Shown here piece after piece: positions 44,357 through 51,831 of a stretch of DNA of 64,000 nt. Below the pieces are notes generated by a model, which was given only the letters and a program-made list of their open reading frames with translations, was not told where the DNA came from and did not search any database. A program made the translations under genes and the position numbers. How positions within the stretch are numbered: the first letter of the stretch is position 1; every line of letters begins with the position of its first letter. This stretch comes from Streptomyces sp. H27-H1 (lineage in GTDB: Bacteria > Actinomycetota > Actinomycetes > Streptomycetales > Streptomycetaceae). The DNA lies in the NCBI RefSeq assembly GCF_026627445.1, contig NZ_JAPNLJ010000017.1:62001-126000 (forward strand). Direction: 5' to 3'.

Positions 44357-44389
44357 GCCCGCATCGGGCCGCGGTGGCCCGCATCGGGC
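44357..44389. promoter_or_regulatory. two identical palindromes two helical turns apart
   Basis: GCCCGCATCGGGC occurs at 44357-44369 and 44377-44389. Each is a perfect GCCCG-CAT-CGGGC palindrome, and the two start exactly 20 bp apart. They lie in the 335-bp gap between glgX and the SAV_2148-type gene, about 80 bp before the latter's start. The spacing puts both on the same DNA face, as for a cooperative operator. No other gene is seen in this gap. Confidence 0.5.
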
Positions 44390-44466
44390 TGCAGGGTGCC
44401 GCGCACGCGGAGTACCCTTCCGTGATCACTGGAGACGGGCGTCCAGACGCAGGAGGCGGTGCACGG

Positions 44467-45747
44467 GTGAGCTCGGGAGGTCTGGAGCTGCCCCCTGGTG
44501 ACAGCGGTCACGAGGGCGGCCCGGCGGACGCCGCGGGCGGTGTGTCCGGCGCGATCCCCGCCGGGGCCGTGTCGCTGGCCCCGCCGGAGGCCGGTGGGAC
44601 CGGAAAGGCGCAGGCCGGAGCCGGGGCCGAGCTGGACTGGGGCGCGGACGCCTGGAGCGAGGTCCGGACCCGGGCCCAGCGCGCCGGCCGTGCGTACATC
44701 TGGCTGAACCTGATCGAACAGCGGTTGCGGTCCGTGGTCGGAGCGGTGCTCCGGCCCGTCTACGAGCCCGTGCACGGCGGCGACGACTGGGTGGTGGCGG
44801 CCGCGGGCCCCGCCGGCCAGGAGTGGGTGCAGCGCGCGGTCGCCGTACGCGAGGTCAGCCGCCGCAAGGGCTACCTGCTGGACTCCGCCGACGACAACGT
44901 GCTGAGCTTCCTCACCCTGCCGCAGCTGCGCGAACTGATGGTCCAGCACTGGCCCTGCTTCGAGCCGTACTTCGACGACCGGCGCGAGATCGAGCAGGCG
45001 CTGGACGAGCTGGAGGTCACGCGCAACGTCGTCTCGCGCAACCGGGCCCTGTCGCGGCCGGTCCTTGAACAGGCCGAGCGTGCGTCGGCGCGGCTGCTGG
45101 AGGTGCTGGGCGGCGGCGCGGGTTCGCCGGCGGCGGACCGGCTGCCCATCGACGCGGTCGAGGACCTGGTCGGCGACCGGTACGCGGACGTCATCTCCGT
45201 CCACCCGGACCGGGTGCGGCTGCAGCGCCAGCTCCCCGCAGAAGACCTGTTCGGCGGCGCCCGGCGGCTCGACGCCATCGGCATCGGGCTCAACCTGCTG
45301 GTCCAGAACTTCTCCGGCCGAAGACTCGTACGCCTCACCGAGGCCGGCTGCCGGGTGCGGCTGCTGTTCCTGAACCCGGCGAGCAGCGCCGTCAAACGGC
45401 GCGAGCGGGAGCTGGGGCTGCGCAAGGGCGAGCTGAGCCGGTCGGTGGAGATGAACATCCTGCACGTGCGACGGGTCCGGGCGGGCCTGCGCGACGCCTC
45501 GGGCTTCGAGATCCACGTCTTCGACGAGACCCCGCGCTTCACCGCCTACCTGGTGGAGGGCGAGTCCTCGGGCATCGCGGTGGTCCAGTCGTACCTGCGC
45601 CGGGCCCGGGGCATGGAGGCGCCGGTCCTGGTCCTGCGGGGCGGGGGGCGGGCCGCGCAGGCGCGGCCGGACCACGAGCACGGGCTGTTCCCGACCTACC
45701 GCGAGGAATTCGAGTCGATCTGGCAGGACTCCCGCCCGGTGTCGTGA
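44467..45747 (+). CDS. SAV_2148 family HEPN domain protein
   Basis: Streptomyces-conserved protein named after SAV_2148, 426 residues. An acidic, Gly/Ala-rich N terminus (about 1-55) leads into WGADAWSEVRTRAQRAGRAY, a HEPN-like helical region; other HEPN proteins are often RNases or toxin components. The C-terminal third, VRLLFLNPASSAVKRRERELGL and FEIHVFDETPRFTAYLVEG, resembles the fold of proteins that predict effector or PLD-like sites. GTG 44467 gives the MSSGGLELPPGD start typical of the family, with GGAGG 11 nt upstream. Function unknown. Confidence 0.85.
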   Translation: MSSGGLELPPGDSGHEGGPADAAGGVSGAIPAGAVSLAPPEAGGTGKAQAGAGAELDWGADAWSEVRTRAQRAGRAYIWLNLIEQRLRSVVGAVLRPVYEPVHGGDDWVVAAAGPAGQEWVQRAVAVREVSRRKGYLLDSADDNVLSFLTLPQLRELMVQHWPCFEPYFDDRREIEQALDELEVTRNVVSRNRALSRPVLEQAERASARLLEVLGGGAGSPAADRLPIDAVEDLVGDRYADVISVHPDRVRLQRQLPAEDLFGGARRLDAIGIGLNLLVQNFSGRRLVRLTEAGCRVRLLFLNPASSAVKRRERELGLRKGELSRSVEMNILHVRRVRAGLRDASGFEIHVFDETPRFTAYLVEGESSGIAVVQSYLRRARGMEAPVLVLRGGGRAAQARPDHEHGLFPTYREEFESIWQDSRPVS

Positions 45748-45839
45748 TCGCGGTCGTCGGCCCCCGGCGGCCGGCCTGTCAGTGGCCCGTGTCAGGCTGA
45801 AAGCCGTTGACGTAGAGGGACGGGTACGGGGGGCACGCG

Positions 45840-46583
45840 ATGGGGGACTGGGCCGGGGACTGGATGGGGGACTGGCACGGCGGGCCGATGGTGGCCTTCG
45901 ACCTGGAGACCACGGGGACCGACATCGAGTCCGACCGTATCGTGACGGCGGCCGTCGTGGCGGTCGGGCCGGACGGGCAGGTGATGCGGGAGCGGACCTG
46001 GCTGGTCGACCCGGGAGTGCCCATCCCGGAGGAGGCCTCGGCCATCCACGGCATCTCCACGGATCACGCCCGCTCCCGGGGGATGGCGGCGGCCGCGGCG
46101 ATCGAGGAGATCGCCCAGACGCTGGTGGAGGCACTGAGCTCGGGAACCCCGCTGGTGGTGATGAACGCGCGGTACGACCTGACCCTGCTGGACCGCGAGT
46201 GCCGCCGCCACGGGATCCGTCCGCTGGGCGAGCGCTGGCCGGGGCAGCCCGCGCCGCCCGTCATCGACCCCCTCGTCCTGGACAAGCACGCGGACCGGTA
46301 CCGCAAGGGCAGGAGGACCCTCCAGGCCCTCTGCGAGCACTACGGCGTGACCCTGGAAGCGGCGCACGACGCGGGCGCGGACGCGCTCGCGGCGGCCCGC
46401 GCCGCCCGGCGGATGGGGGCCGCCCACGCGGCGATAGGGGCGGTCGCCCTGGCGGACCTGCACGAGCTGCAGATACGCGCGGCGGCCGAGCAGGCGGCCT
46501 CGCTGCAGAGCTACCTGCGGCGCACCTCGGACCCCGAGGCGATAGTCGAGCGGGCCTGGCCCGTCGTGCCGTACCGGGTCTGA
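45840..46583 (+). CDS. DnaQ-like 3'-5' exonuclease
   Basis: DEDDh-family exonuclease, 247 residues. ExoI VAFDLETTGTDIESDRIV (about 18-35, D and E), ExoII region MNARYDLTLLDRE (Asp), and ExoIII AAHDAGADALAAARA with the catalytic His and Asp. Function as proofreading subunit or general DNA/RNA trimming is undetermined. ATG 45840 begins with DWAGDWMGDW repeats of low conservation, so the conserved domain may start at the internal ATG of GGPMVAFDLE. A MITE-like element begins 12 bp after its stop. Confidence 0.9.
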   Translation: MGDWAGDWMGDWHGGPMVAFDLETTGTDIESDRIVTAAVVAVGPDGQVMRERTWLVDPGVPIPEEASAIHGISTDHARSRGMAAAAAIEEIAQTLVEALSSGTPLVVMNARYDLTLLDRECRRHGIRPLGERWPGQPAPPVIDPLVLDKHADRYRKGRRTLQALCEHYGVTLEAAHDAGADALAAARAARRMGAAHAAIGAVALADLHELQIRAAAEQAASLQSYLRRTSDPEAIVERAWPVVPYRV

Positions 46584-46594
46584 CGGGGCCCTCG

Positions 46595-46789
46595 CTGGTG
46601 CTGTGACCGGAAAGGTTCACCGTGTCGCGGTGCCCGGCACGGCACCTCTCCCCCAGCTACCGCTGGGAGGTGCCCCCTGCGTTGTCGGACCACGCCGGTA
46701 CGTCCAGTACGGGTCGTGGTCCTCCGCCTCGCGATGCACCGCACCAGACACCGCGACCCGGCAAACCTTCCCGGCCACAGCAGCACTAG
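46595..46789. mobile_element. MITE-like element, about 195 bp, with terminal inverted repeats
   Basis: Left end CTGGTGCTGTGACCGGAAAG, then GTTCACC; right end, read inward, CTAGTGCTGCTGTGGCCGGG, then AAGGTTTGCC. The ends match after allowing a CTG insertion and a few changes. The interior has no transposase frame. It contains a strong hairpin (46641-46674, GGCACCTC arm) and a second inverted repeat (GGACCAC to GTGGTCC). CTAG at the right end forms the TAG stop of the TetR gene. CTAG targets are known for some IS5-group elements; assignment to that group is inference. Confidence 0.7.
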
Positions 46790-47343
46790 CGCAGCAGCCA
46801 GTCCCGGGTGAGCTCCATGACCTCGGCCCGGCTGCGGGTCCCGTGGTCGGCCGCCATGAAGTGGCCCGCGATCCGCAGGGAGTAGAACATCGTGGACCGC
46901 ACCTCGACGTCGTCCCCGTCGGGGCAGAACGCGCCGAACAGCGAACGCAGGTAGTTCATCCGGAGGTTGTCGACGCGCCGCATCCGCTGCGCGACGGACG
47001 GCTCGCGCCGGGCCCAGTCGCGGACCGCGAGCTCGACGGCGACGGCCCGCGCCGGCTCTTCCGAGGCCGCGACGATCGAGAACAGCCGCTTCAGCTTGGC
47101 CCTGGGCTCGCCGCCCGCGGCCTCCACCTGTTCGATCACGGCCCCGGCGGACTCCCGCTCCCAGGTGTCGAGCATCTCGGCGATCAGCGCGTCCCGGTTG
47201 CCGAAGTGCCCGTAGAAGCCGCCCTTGCTGACGCCGAGCACCTGCGCGAGCGCCTCGATCCGCACGGCCTGCGGTCCTCCGGCGGCCAGGGCGCGCAGCC
47301 CCTCCTCGATCCAGCCGCCGCGCGGCGTTCGGGTCGCGCCCAC
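46786..47343 (-). CDS. TetR family transcriptional regulator
   Basis: 185 residues. N-terminal HTH RIEALAQVLGVSKGGFYGHFGNRDAL (about 28-53), typical of TetR. Ligand domain about 60-185 with no diagnostic motif. Start GTG 47343 with GAGGGGAG 7 nt upstream. Two similar palindromes lie in the 126-bp gap to the divergent DUF2867 gene, so it is very probably an autorepressor that also controls that gene. The stop codon TAG lies in the CTAG of the adjacent MITE-like element, so the last codons may have been altered by its insertion. Confidence 0.92.
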   Translation of the reverse strand: MGATRTPRGGWIEEGLRALAAGGPQAVRIEALAQVLGVSKGGFYGHFGNRDALIAEMLDTWERESAGAVIEQVEAAGGEPRAKLKRLFSIVAASEEPARAVAVELAVRDWARREPSVAQRMRRVDNLRMNYLRSLFGAFCPDGDDVEVRSTMFYSLRIAGHFMAADHGTRSRAEVMELTRDWLLR

Positions 47344-47370
47344 GAGATGGCTCCCCTCATACGCAGAAGA

Positions 47371-47427
47371 GATCTATACGGTGCCGTATAGATCGGTGCT
47401 AGCCTTCTTGTATACGGCAGCGTATAG
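47371..47427. promoter_or_regulatory. two TetR operators
   Basis: Site 1 (47371-47394) is a perfect palindrome, GATCTATACGG-TG-CCGTATAGATC. Site 2 (47410-47427), GTATACGGCAGCGTATAG, shares the TATACGG and CGTATA half-sites. The sites start 36 bp apart and lie between the divergent TetR and DUF2867 genes, overlapping the probable promoters. Confidence 0.85.
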
Positions 47428-47469
47428 ACAGCGGCATCGGGACAGCGGCGCAGAGGCAGGGACTTGCCC

Positions 47470-48072
47470 ATGAGACTCCCCGGAACCACGCACACCGACC
47501 GGCCCTGGCGGATCCACGAGATCGCCGGCGACTTCCGGGTCGAGGACGTGTGGGAACTCCCGACACCGGGCGGCCCGGACGATCTGGCACGCCTCGTGGA
47601 GCAGTTCGAGAAGGGCCGGGGCGATCACGGCGGCTCCCCGGTGGTGCGCACGCTCTTCGCGGTCCGCTGGAAGCTCGGGGCGCTGTTCGGCTGGGACGGG
47701 CCCGCCGGCGGCATCGGCGGCAGGGTGGCGAGCCTGCGGGACCGGCTGCCCGAGGACCTCCGAGGGAGCGCCGGCGATCCAGGGTCCGGCTCGTCCCCAT
47801 TCACCGCCGTCTACCGGACGCACGACGAGTGGGCAGCGGAGATCGCCAACCGGACCATGCACGGAATCCTGCACATCGGCTGGGTCCCCGACGAGGACGG
47901 AGCCGGCGGCTACCACGGCCGGATGGCCGTCCTGGTGAAGCCGAACGGCCTCCTCGGCGCCGTCTACATGGCCGGCATCAAGCCCTTCCGCTACCTCGGG
48001 GTGTACCCGGCGCTGCTGCGCGGCATCGGCCGAGCGTGGCAGGCCGGACGCGAGGGCCCCGGCCCGGCCTGA
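47470..48072 (+). CDS. DUF2867 domain protein
   Basis: 200 residues of the DUF2867 family, which has no established function; a cytoplasmic protein without signal or membrane helices. Seen: HEIAGDFRVEDVWELPTPGG near the start and TMHGILHIGWVPDEDGAGGYHGRMAVLVKPNG in the C-terminal half. ATG 47470 is chosen over TTG 47464, as AGGGA lies 10-11 nt upstream. It is the probable target of the divergent TetR repressor. TetR/DUF2867 pairs suggest response to an unidentified small ligand. Confidence 0.85.
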   Translation: MRLPGTTHTDRPWRIHEIAGDFRVEDVWELPTPGGPDDLARLVEQFEKGRGDHGGSPVVRTLFAVRWKLGALFGWDGPAGGIGGRVASLRDRLPEDLRGSAGDPGSGSSPFTAVYRTHDEWAAEIANRTMHGILHIGWVPDEDGAGGYHGRMAVLVKPNGLLGAVYMAGIKPFRYLGVYPALLRGIGRAWQAGREGPGPA

Positions 48073-48092
48073 GCGTCGCCCGGGGCGCCGAA

Positions 48093-48731
48093 TCAGCTTT
48101 CCGGCCACCGGTCGCGGTAGACGACGTGGAGCCCGCTGCCCGCGGCGACGGAGTTGTCGCCATGGCTCATCCGCGTGCAGTAGTGCTGATGGTCGGGGTG
48201 GGCCAGGACGTAGCCGGGAGCCCGGTGGGCGACGTCGGCGAAGAGCCACGCGGTGTCGGCGAACACCCGGGCGCTCCCCGTCAGGAACAGCGTTCCGGCG
48301 CGCAAGTGCTGGTGGAAGCGGTCCCGGTTCTCTTTGTGGTGGCGCTGCGGCCAGGGGTCGGCCGACAGGTCCCGGGGAGCCGGCCCGGGGAGCCTCGCGG
48401 TCTGCCGCAGGCCCGGGCCCAGCCGCGCCCGCAGCTCCTTCCAGCGCGAGGGTGCGAACTGGAGCGAGTGGTGCAGCAGGACGAGGTCGAGCCCCGGCTC
48501 TCCCGTCTCCGGGTCGGTGCGCCGCAGCGGGACGTGGACCAGGGAGCGCGGGGAGGTGGCGGCGAGCGACCACAGTCCGGCGATGAGCTGTGCGCCCTCC
48601 TGGTCCACCTGGGCATGCAGGTACCGGTTGCCCTCGGACAGCGCCGCGCGGGCCGGCGGCCGGGCCGGGCGGATCACCTTGAACTCCGTGGGGCCGAGCC
48701 GGGCCCGGTGGATGGTGAGAAGCAGTTTCAT
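48093..48731 (-). CDS. hypothetical protein
   Basis: 212 residues, not recognised. It starts MKLLLTIHRARLGPTEFKVI. HAQVDQEGAQLIAGLWSLAA is followed by VHVPLRRTDPETGEPGLDLV and a His/Arg-rich stretch, WPQRHHKENRDRFHQHLRAG. The C terminus has LAHPDHQHYCTRMSHGDN. The first 80 residues have alternating beta character. Codon bias supports a real gene. It is convergent with the DUF2867 gene (20-bp gap) and lies 22 bp downstream of the phosphotransferase gene, so cotranscription with it is likely. Confidence 0.65.
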   Translation of the reverse strand: MKLLLTIHRARLGPTEFKVIRPARPPARAALSEGNRYLHAQVDQEGAQLIAGLWSLAATSPRSLVHVPLRRTDPETGEPGLDLVLLHHSLQFAPSRWKELRARLGPGLRQTARLPGPAPRDLSADPWPQRHHKENRDRFHQHLRAGTLFLTGSARVFADTAWLFADVAHRAPGYVLAHPDHQHYCTRMSHGDNSVAAGSGLHVVYRDRWPES

Positions 48732-48753
48732 GTGCGGAGATTGAACCGGGGCA

Positions 48754-49620
48754 CTAGAAGGCGTGCCAGCGGATTTCCGGGTCGCCCTCGCGCAGGGAGG
48801 CCACGCGGCGGCGGAATTCGGCCAGGGCCTTCGGGTTGGCCGGGGCGTGCTGGGAGACCCAGGCGCAGCTGGCCGTTTCGCGGGCTCCTCGCAGGACCGC
48901 GCAGCCCTCCCAGTCGCGCACGTCCCATCCGTACGCCGTCGCGAACGCCTCGTACGAATCGCCGGGCAGTCCGTACCGGTCGCGGGAGAGGGCCATCACC
49001 ACCAGGTCGTGTTCCCGCAGGTCGGCGGAGACCGTCTCCAGGTCGACGAGGACCGGCCCGTCCGGGCCCACATGGACGTTGCGGGGCAGGGCGTCGCCGT
49101 GGATCGGACCCGGGGCGAGGTGGGGGGTGAGGGCCGCGACCTGGCCGGCGTACCCGTCGCGGCGGGACCGCAGGTAGGCCGCGTCGGCCGGATCGATCGC
49201 CTCGCCCGCCAGCCGCAGCCAGCGCTCCACCCCGCCCAGCAGATCGCGCGCGGGCAGTACGAAGGGGGGCGCGGGCAGGGCGTGGATCTGCCGCAGCAGC
49301 GCCGCGAGGTCCTCCGGGCCGGCCGGGCGGACCGCGTCGGGGAGTTGGTGCCACAGCGTCACCGGGTGCCCGTCCACCAGCCGGGGCCGCGGCTCGGCCG
49401 CGCGGACCGCCGGTACCCCGGACTCCGCGAGCCAGCCCGCCACCGCGAGTTCGAGCTCGGCGCGCGGCAGCAGGGCCGCCTCCCGGCCGACCTTGGCGAC
49501 CAGTCCGCTGCCGAGCGCGAAGACGGCGTTCTCGCCGAGGGCCAGCAGTCGGGGGGCGGGCGACCCCGCCCGTGCCAGGCCCGCCGCCGTCAGGGCGTCC
49601 CTGGCCTGTGCCTCGTCCAT
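48754..49620 (-). CDS. aminoglycoside phosphotransferase (APH)-like kinase
   Basis: 288 residues with a protein-kinase-like fold. Nucleotide-binding region NAVFALGSGLVAKVGREAAL with the Lys (about 42), catalytic loop GPIHGDALPRNVHVGPDGP (Brenner motif HGDxxxxN, about 188) and metal Asp in LVDLETVSADLREHDL. Any small molecule could be the substrate; resistance function is not implied. ATG 49620 with GGAGA 5 nt upstream. It is divergent from the glycosyltransferase by 183 bp. Confidence 0.88.
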   Translation of the reverse strand: MDEAQARDALTAAGLARAGSPAPRLLALGENAVFALGSGLVAKVGREAALLPRAELELAVAGWLAESGVPAVRAAEPRPRLVDGHPVTLWHQLPDAVRPAGPEDLAALLRQIHALPAPPFVLPARDLLGGVERWLRLAGEAIDPADAAYLRSRRDGYAGQVAALTPHLAPGPIHGDALPRNVHVGPDGPVLVDLETVSADLREHDLVVMALSRDRYGLPGDSYEAFATAYGWDVRDWEGCAVLRGARETASCAWVSQHAPANPKALAEFRRRVASLREGDPEIRWHAF

Positions 49621-49768
49621 GCCGTCTCCGCAGTCCGTCCGTTTCCCCGGGTGTCCCGGGCGCCACCGGGCTGTCGCACGGGTGCTCTTGACCGGACAAG
49701 TTTCGCATCCCGGCCCGCCGTTCCCTCCTTGTCCCGCCCCGTCCTTCCCATCCCCTTTCTCGTATCGG

Positions 49769-49797
49769 TTGCACGAGACGTATCGTCTCGTTATCTT
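49769..49797 (+). promoter_or_regulatory. promoter of glycosyltransferase with embedded operator
   Basis: -35 TTGCAC (49769-49774), a 17-nt spacer, -10 TATCTT (49792-49797). The ATG follows 6 nt later, so the message would be leaderless. The spacer is filled by the palindrome CGAGACG-TAT-CGTCTCG (49774-49790), an ideal repressor site. The regulator is not identified; the nearby TetR has a different operator sequence. Confidence 0.75.
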
Positions 49798-49803
49798 GGA
49801 CGC

Positions 49804-51051
49804 ATGACCACGACCCCGAAGCCCGCCCACATCGCCATGTTCTCCATCGCCGCCGCCGGCCACGTGAACCCGAGCATCGAAGTGATCCGCGCACTGGTCG
49901 CCCGCGGCCACCGGGTCAGCTACGCCATCCCCGCCGGCTACGCCGACAAGATCGCCGAGACCGGCGCCACCCCGGTGATCTGGAACTCCACCCTCCCCAC
50001 CGAGGACGACCCCGAGGCGTGGGGCACCGAGCTCATCGACAACATCGAGCCCTTCCTCGACGACGCCGTCCAGGCGCTCCCACAGCTCGCCGCCGCCTTC
50101 ACGGGCGACGAACCGGACCTCGTCCTCCACGACATCACCGCCTACCCGGCGATCGCCCTCGCCCACCGCTGGGGCGTACCCGCCGTATCCCTCTCCCCGA
50201 ACCTGGTCGCCTGGACCGGTTACGAGGAGGAGGTCGCCGAACCGATGTTCGCCGAACTGCGCGCCTCCGAGCGCGGGCAGGCGTACTACGCCCGGTTCCG
50301 GGCCTGGCTCGACGAGAACGGCATCGACGAGGACAGCGACCGCTTCATCGGCCGTCCCCGCCGCAGCATCGTGCTCATCCCGCGCGCCCTGCAACCGCAC
50401 GCCGACCGGGTCGACGAGGCCGTGTACACCTTCGTCGGCGCCTGCCAGGGCGACCGCAGCGCCACCCAGGGCACCTGGGCGCGCCCGGCCGCCGCGGCCG
50501 GGAAGAAGCTCCTCCTGGTCTCCCTCGGCTCCACCTTCACCAAGCAGCCGGCCTTCTACCGGGCCTGCGCCGAGGCCTTCGCCGAGCTGCCCGACTGGCA
50601 CGTGGTGCTCCAGATCGGCAAGTTCACCGACGAGGCCGAGCTCGGCGAGATCCCCGCCAACGTGGAAGTCCACCGCTGGGTGGCGCAGTTGGACATCCTG
50701 CGCCAGGCCGACGCCTTCATCACCCACGCCGGCGCCGGCGGCAGCCAGGAGGGGCTGGCCACCGGCACCCCGATGGTCGCGGTCCCGCAAGCCGTCGACC
50801 AGTTCGGCAACGCCGACATGCTGGCCGCCCTCGGCGTCGCCCGGCACGTCCCGATGGCCGAGGCCGACGCCGCGACCCTGCGCGAGGCCGTCCTCTCCCT
50901 CGTCGCAGACCCGGAGGTGGCCGCCCGCGCGCAGGCCATCCGCGTACAGATGGCCACCGAGGGTGGCACCCGGCAGGCCGTCGACCTGATCGAGGCCGAA
51001 CTGTCCGCGTCGCCGGCACTGTCAGGGGGGAGCCCTATCGTGCAGGCATGA
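49804..51051 (+). CDS. macrolide-type glycosyltransferase (GT1)
   Basis: 415 residues. UDP-sugar-dependent GT1 of the MGT family, whose members inactivate macrolides by glycosylation or act in natural-product tailoring. N-terminal acceptor domain IAMFSIAAAGHVNPSIEVIR. C-terminal donor domain with LLVSLGSTFTKQPAFYR, NVEVHRWVAQLDILRQADAF, and THAGAGGSQEGLATGTPMVA (His and donor-binding motif). The promoter is probably repressed through the palindrome described above. A role in self-protection against macrolides is inference. Its stop overlaps the DUF1697 ATG by ATGA. Confidence 0.92.
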   Translation: MTTTPKPAHIAMFSIAAAGHVNPSIEVIRALVARGHRVSYAIPAGYADKIAETGATPVIWNSTLPTEDDPEAWGTELIDNIEPFLDDAVQALPQLAAAFTGDEPDLVLHDITAYPAIALAHRWGVPAVSLSPNLVAWTGYEEEVAEPMFAELRASERGQAYYARFRAWLDENGIDEDSDRFIGRPRRSIVLIPRALQPHADRVDEAVYTFVGACQGDRSATQGTWARPAAAAGKKLLLVSLGSTFTKQPAFYRACAEAFAELPDWHVVLQIGKFTDEAELGEIPANVEVHRWVAQLDILRQADAFITHAGAGGSQEGLATGTPMVAVPQAVDQFGNADMLAALGVARHVPMAEADAATLREAVLSLVADPEVAARAQAIRVQMATEGGTRQAVDLIEAELSASPALSGGSPIVQA

Positions 51052-51602
51052 CCAAGACGAAGTACGCGGCGCTGCTCCGGGGCATCAACGTCGGCGGGAA
51101 CAAGAAGGTCCCGATGGCCGAGCTGCGCCAGGTCCTGCAGGACCTCGGCCACGAGGACGCGCAGACGTACCTGCAGAGCGGCAACGCCGTCTTCGCCAGT
51201 ACGACGGGGAAGACCCCGACGGCCCTCGCCCGCGAACTGGAGGCCGCCATCGAAGCCCACTTCGGCTTCCGCGTCCCCTGCCTGGTGATCGACGGCGCCC
51301 ACCTGCGCGCCGTCGCCGCCGCCTGTCCCTTCCCGGCCGCCGAGCTGGAAGGCAAGCAGCTCCACGCCACCTTCTGCTCCGAGCAGCCCGCCGAATCCCG
51401 CTTCGCCTCGATCGACGCCCCCGGGTACCTCCCGGAGGAGTACCGCGTGGGCGACCACGTCATCTACCTCTACGCCCCGAACGGCCTGGGCCGCTCGAAG
51501 CTGGCCGAAGCCCTGGCGAAACCGGCCGTGGTCAAGGGCCTGGACGTGACCAGCCGCAACTGGAACACGGTCGCCAAACTCGTCGAGCTCACCCGGGACT
51601 GA
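51048..51602 (+). CDS. DUF1697 family protein
   Basis: 184 residues. DUF1697 (about 1-180) opens TKYAALLRGINVGGNKKVPM, continues with QTYLQSGNAVFAS and ends SRNWNTVAKLVELTRD, all family signatures. The family has no known activity. It is coupled to the glycosyltransferase by a 4-nt ATGA overlap, so it is expressed under the same palindrome-controlled promoter. Confidence 0.9.
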   Translation: MTKTKYAALLRGINVGGNKKVPMAELRQVLQDLGHEDAQTYLQSGNAVFASTTGKTPTALARELEAAIEAHFGFRVPCLVIDGAHLRAVAAACPFPAAELEGKQLHATFCSEQPAESRFASIDAPGYLPEEYRVGDHVIYLYAPNGLGRSKLAEALAKPAVVKGLDVTSRNWNTVAKLVELTRD

Positions 51603-51605
51603 CCC

Positions 51606-51824
51606 GTGGACTTCGCCGGCCTCGCCGCACTGGCCTCCAACGTGGTCGAGAGCCGCCCGCACGGCCCGGTACCCGTCGACTGGCCGGCAGTGGAGGCCTG
51701 GCTCGGGCTGCCCCTCCCGGCCGACTACAAGCAACTGGCCGACACGTGGGGGCCGGTGCAGTTCGGCGGACGGATCGCCGTGGTGACCCCGTTCGAGGCC
51801 TGGGACACGGCTGCCTGCTGGTGA
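51606..51824 (+). pseudogene. SMI1/KNR4 (SUKH) N-terminal fragment
   Basis: 72 codons from GTG 51606, 4 bp after the DUF1697 stop. WPAVEAWLGLPLPADYKQLADTWG is the diagnostic start of SUKH proteins (immunity proteins and relatives), but the frame stops soon after VTPFEAWDTAACW. The convergent aldo/keto reductase begins its 3' end 8 bp on. Family members are about 130-200 residues, so the C-terminal part is missing. It is either a truncated relic or a short variant. Confidence 0.6.
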
Positions 51825-51831
51825 GTGCCGC

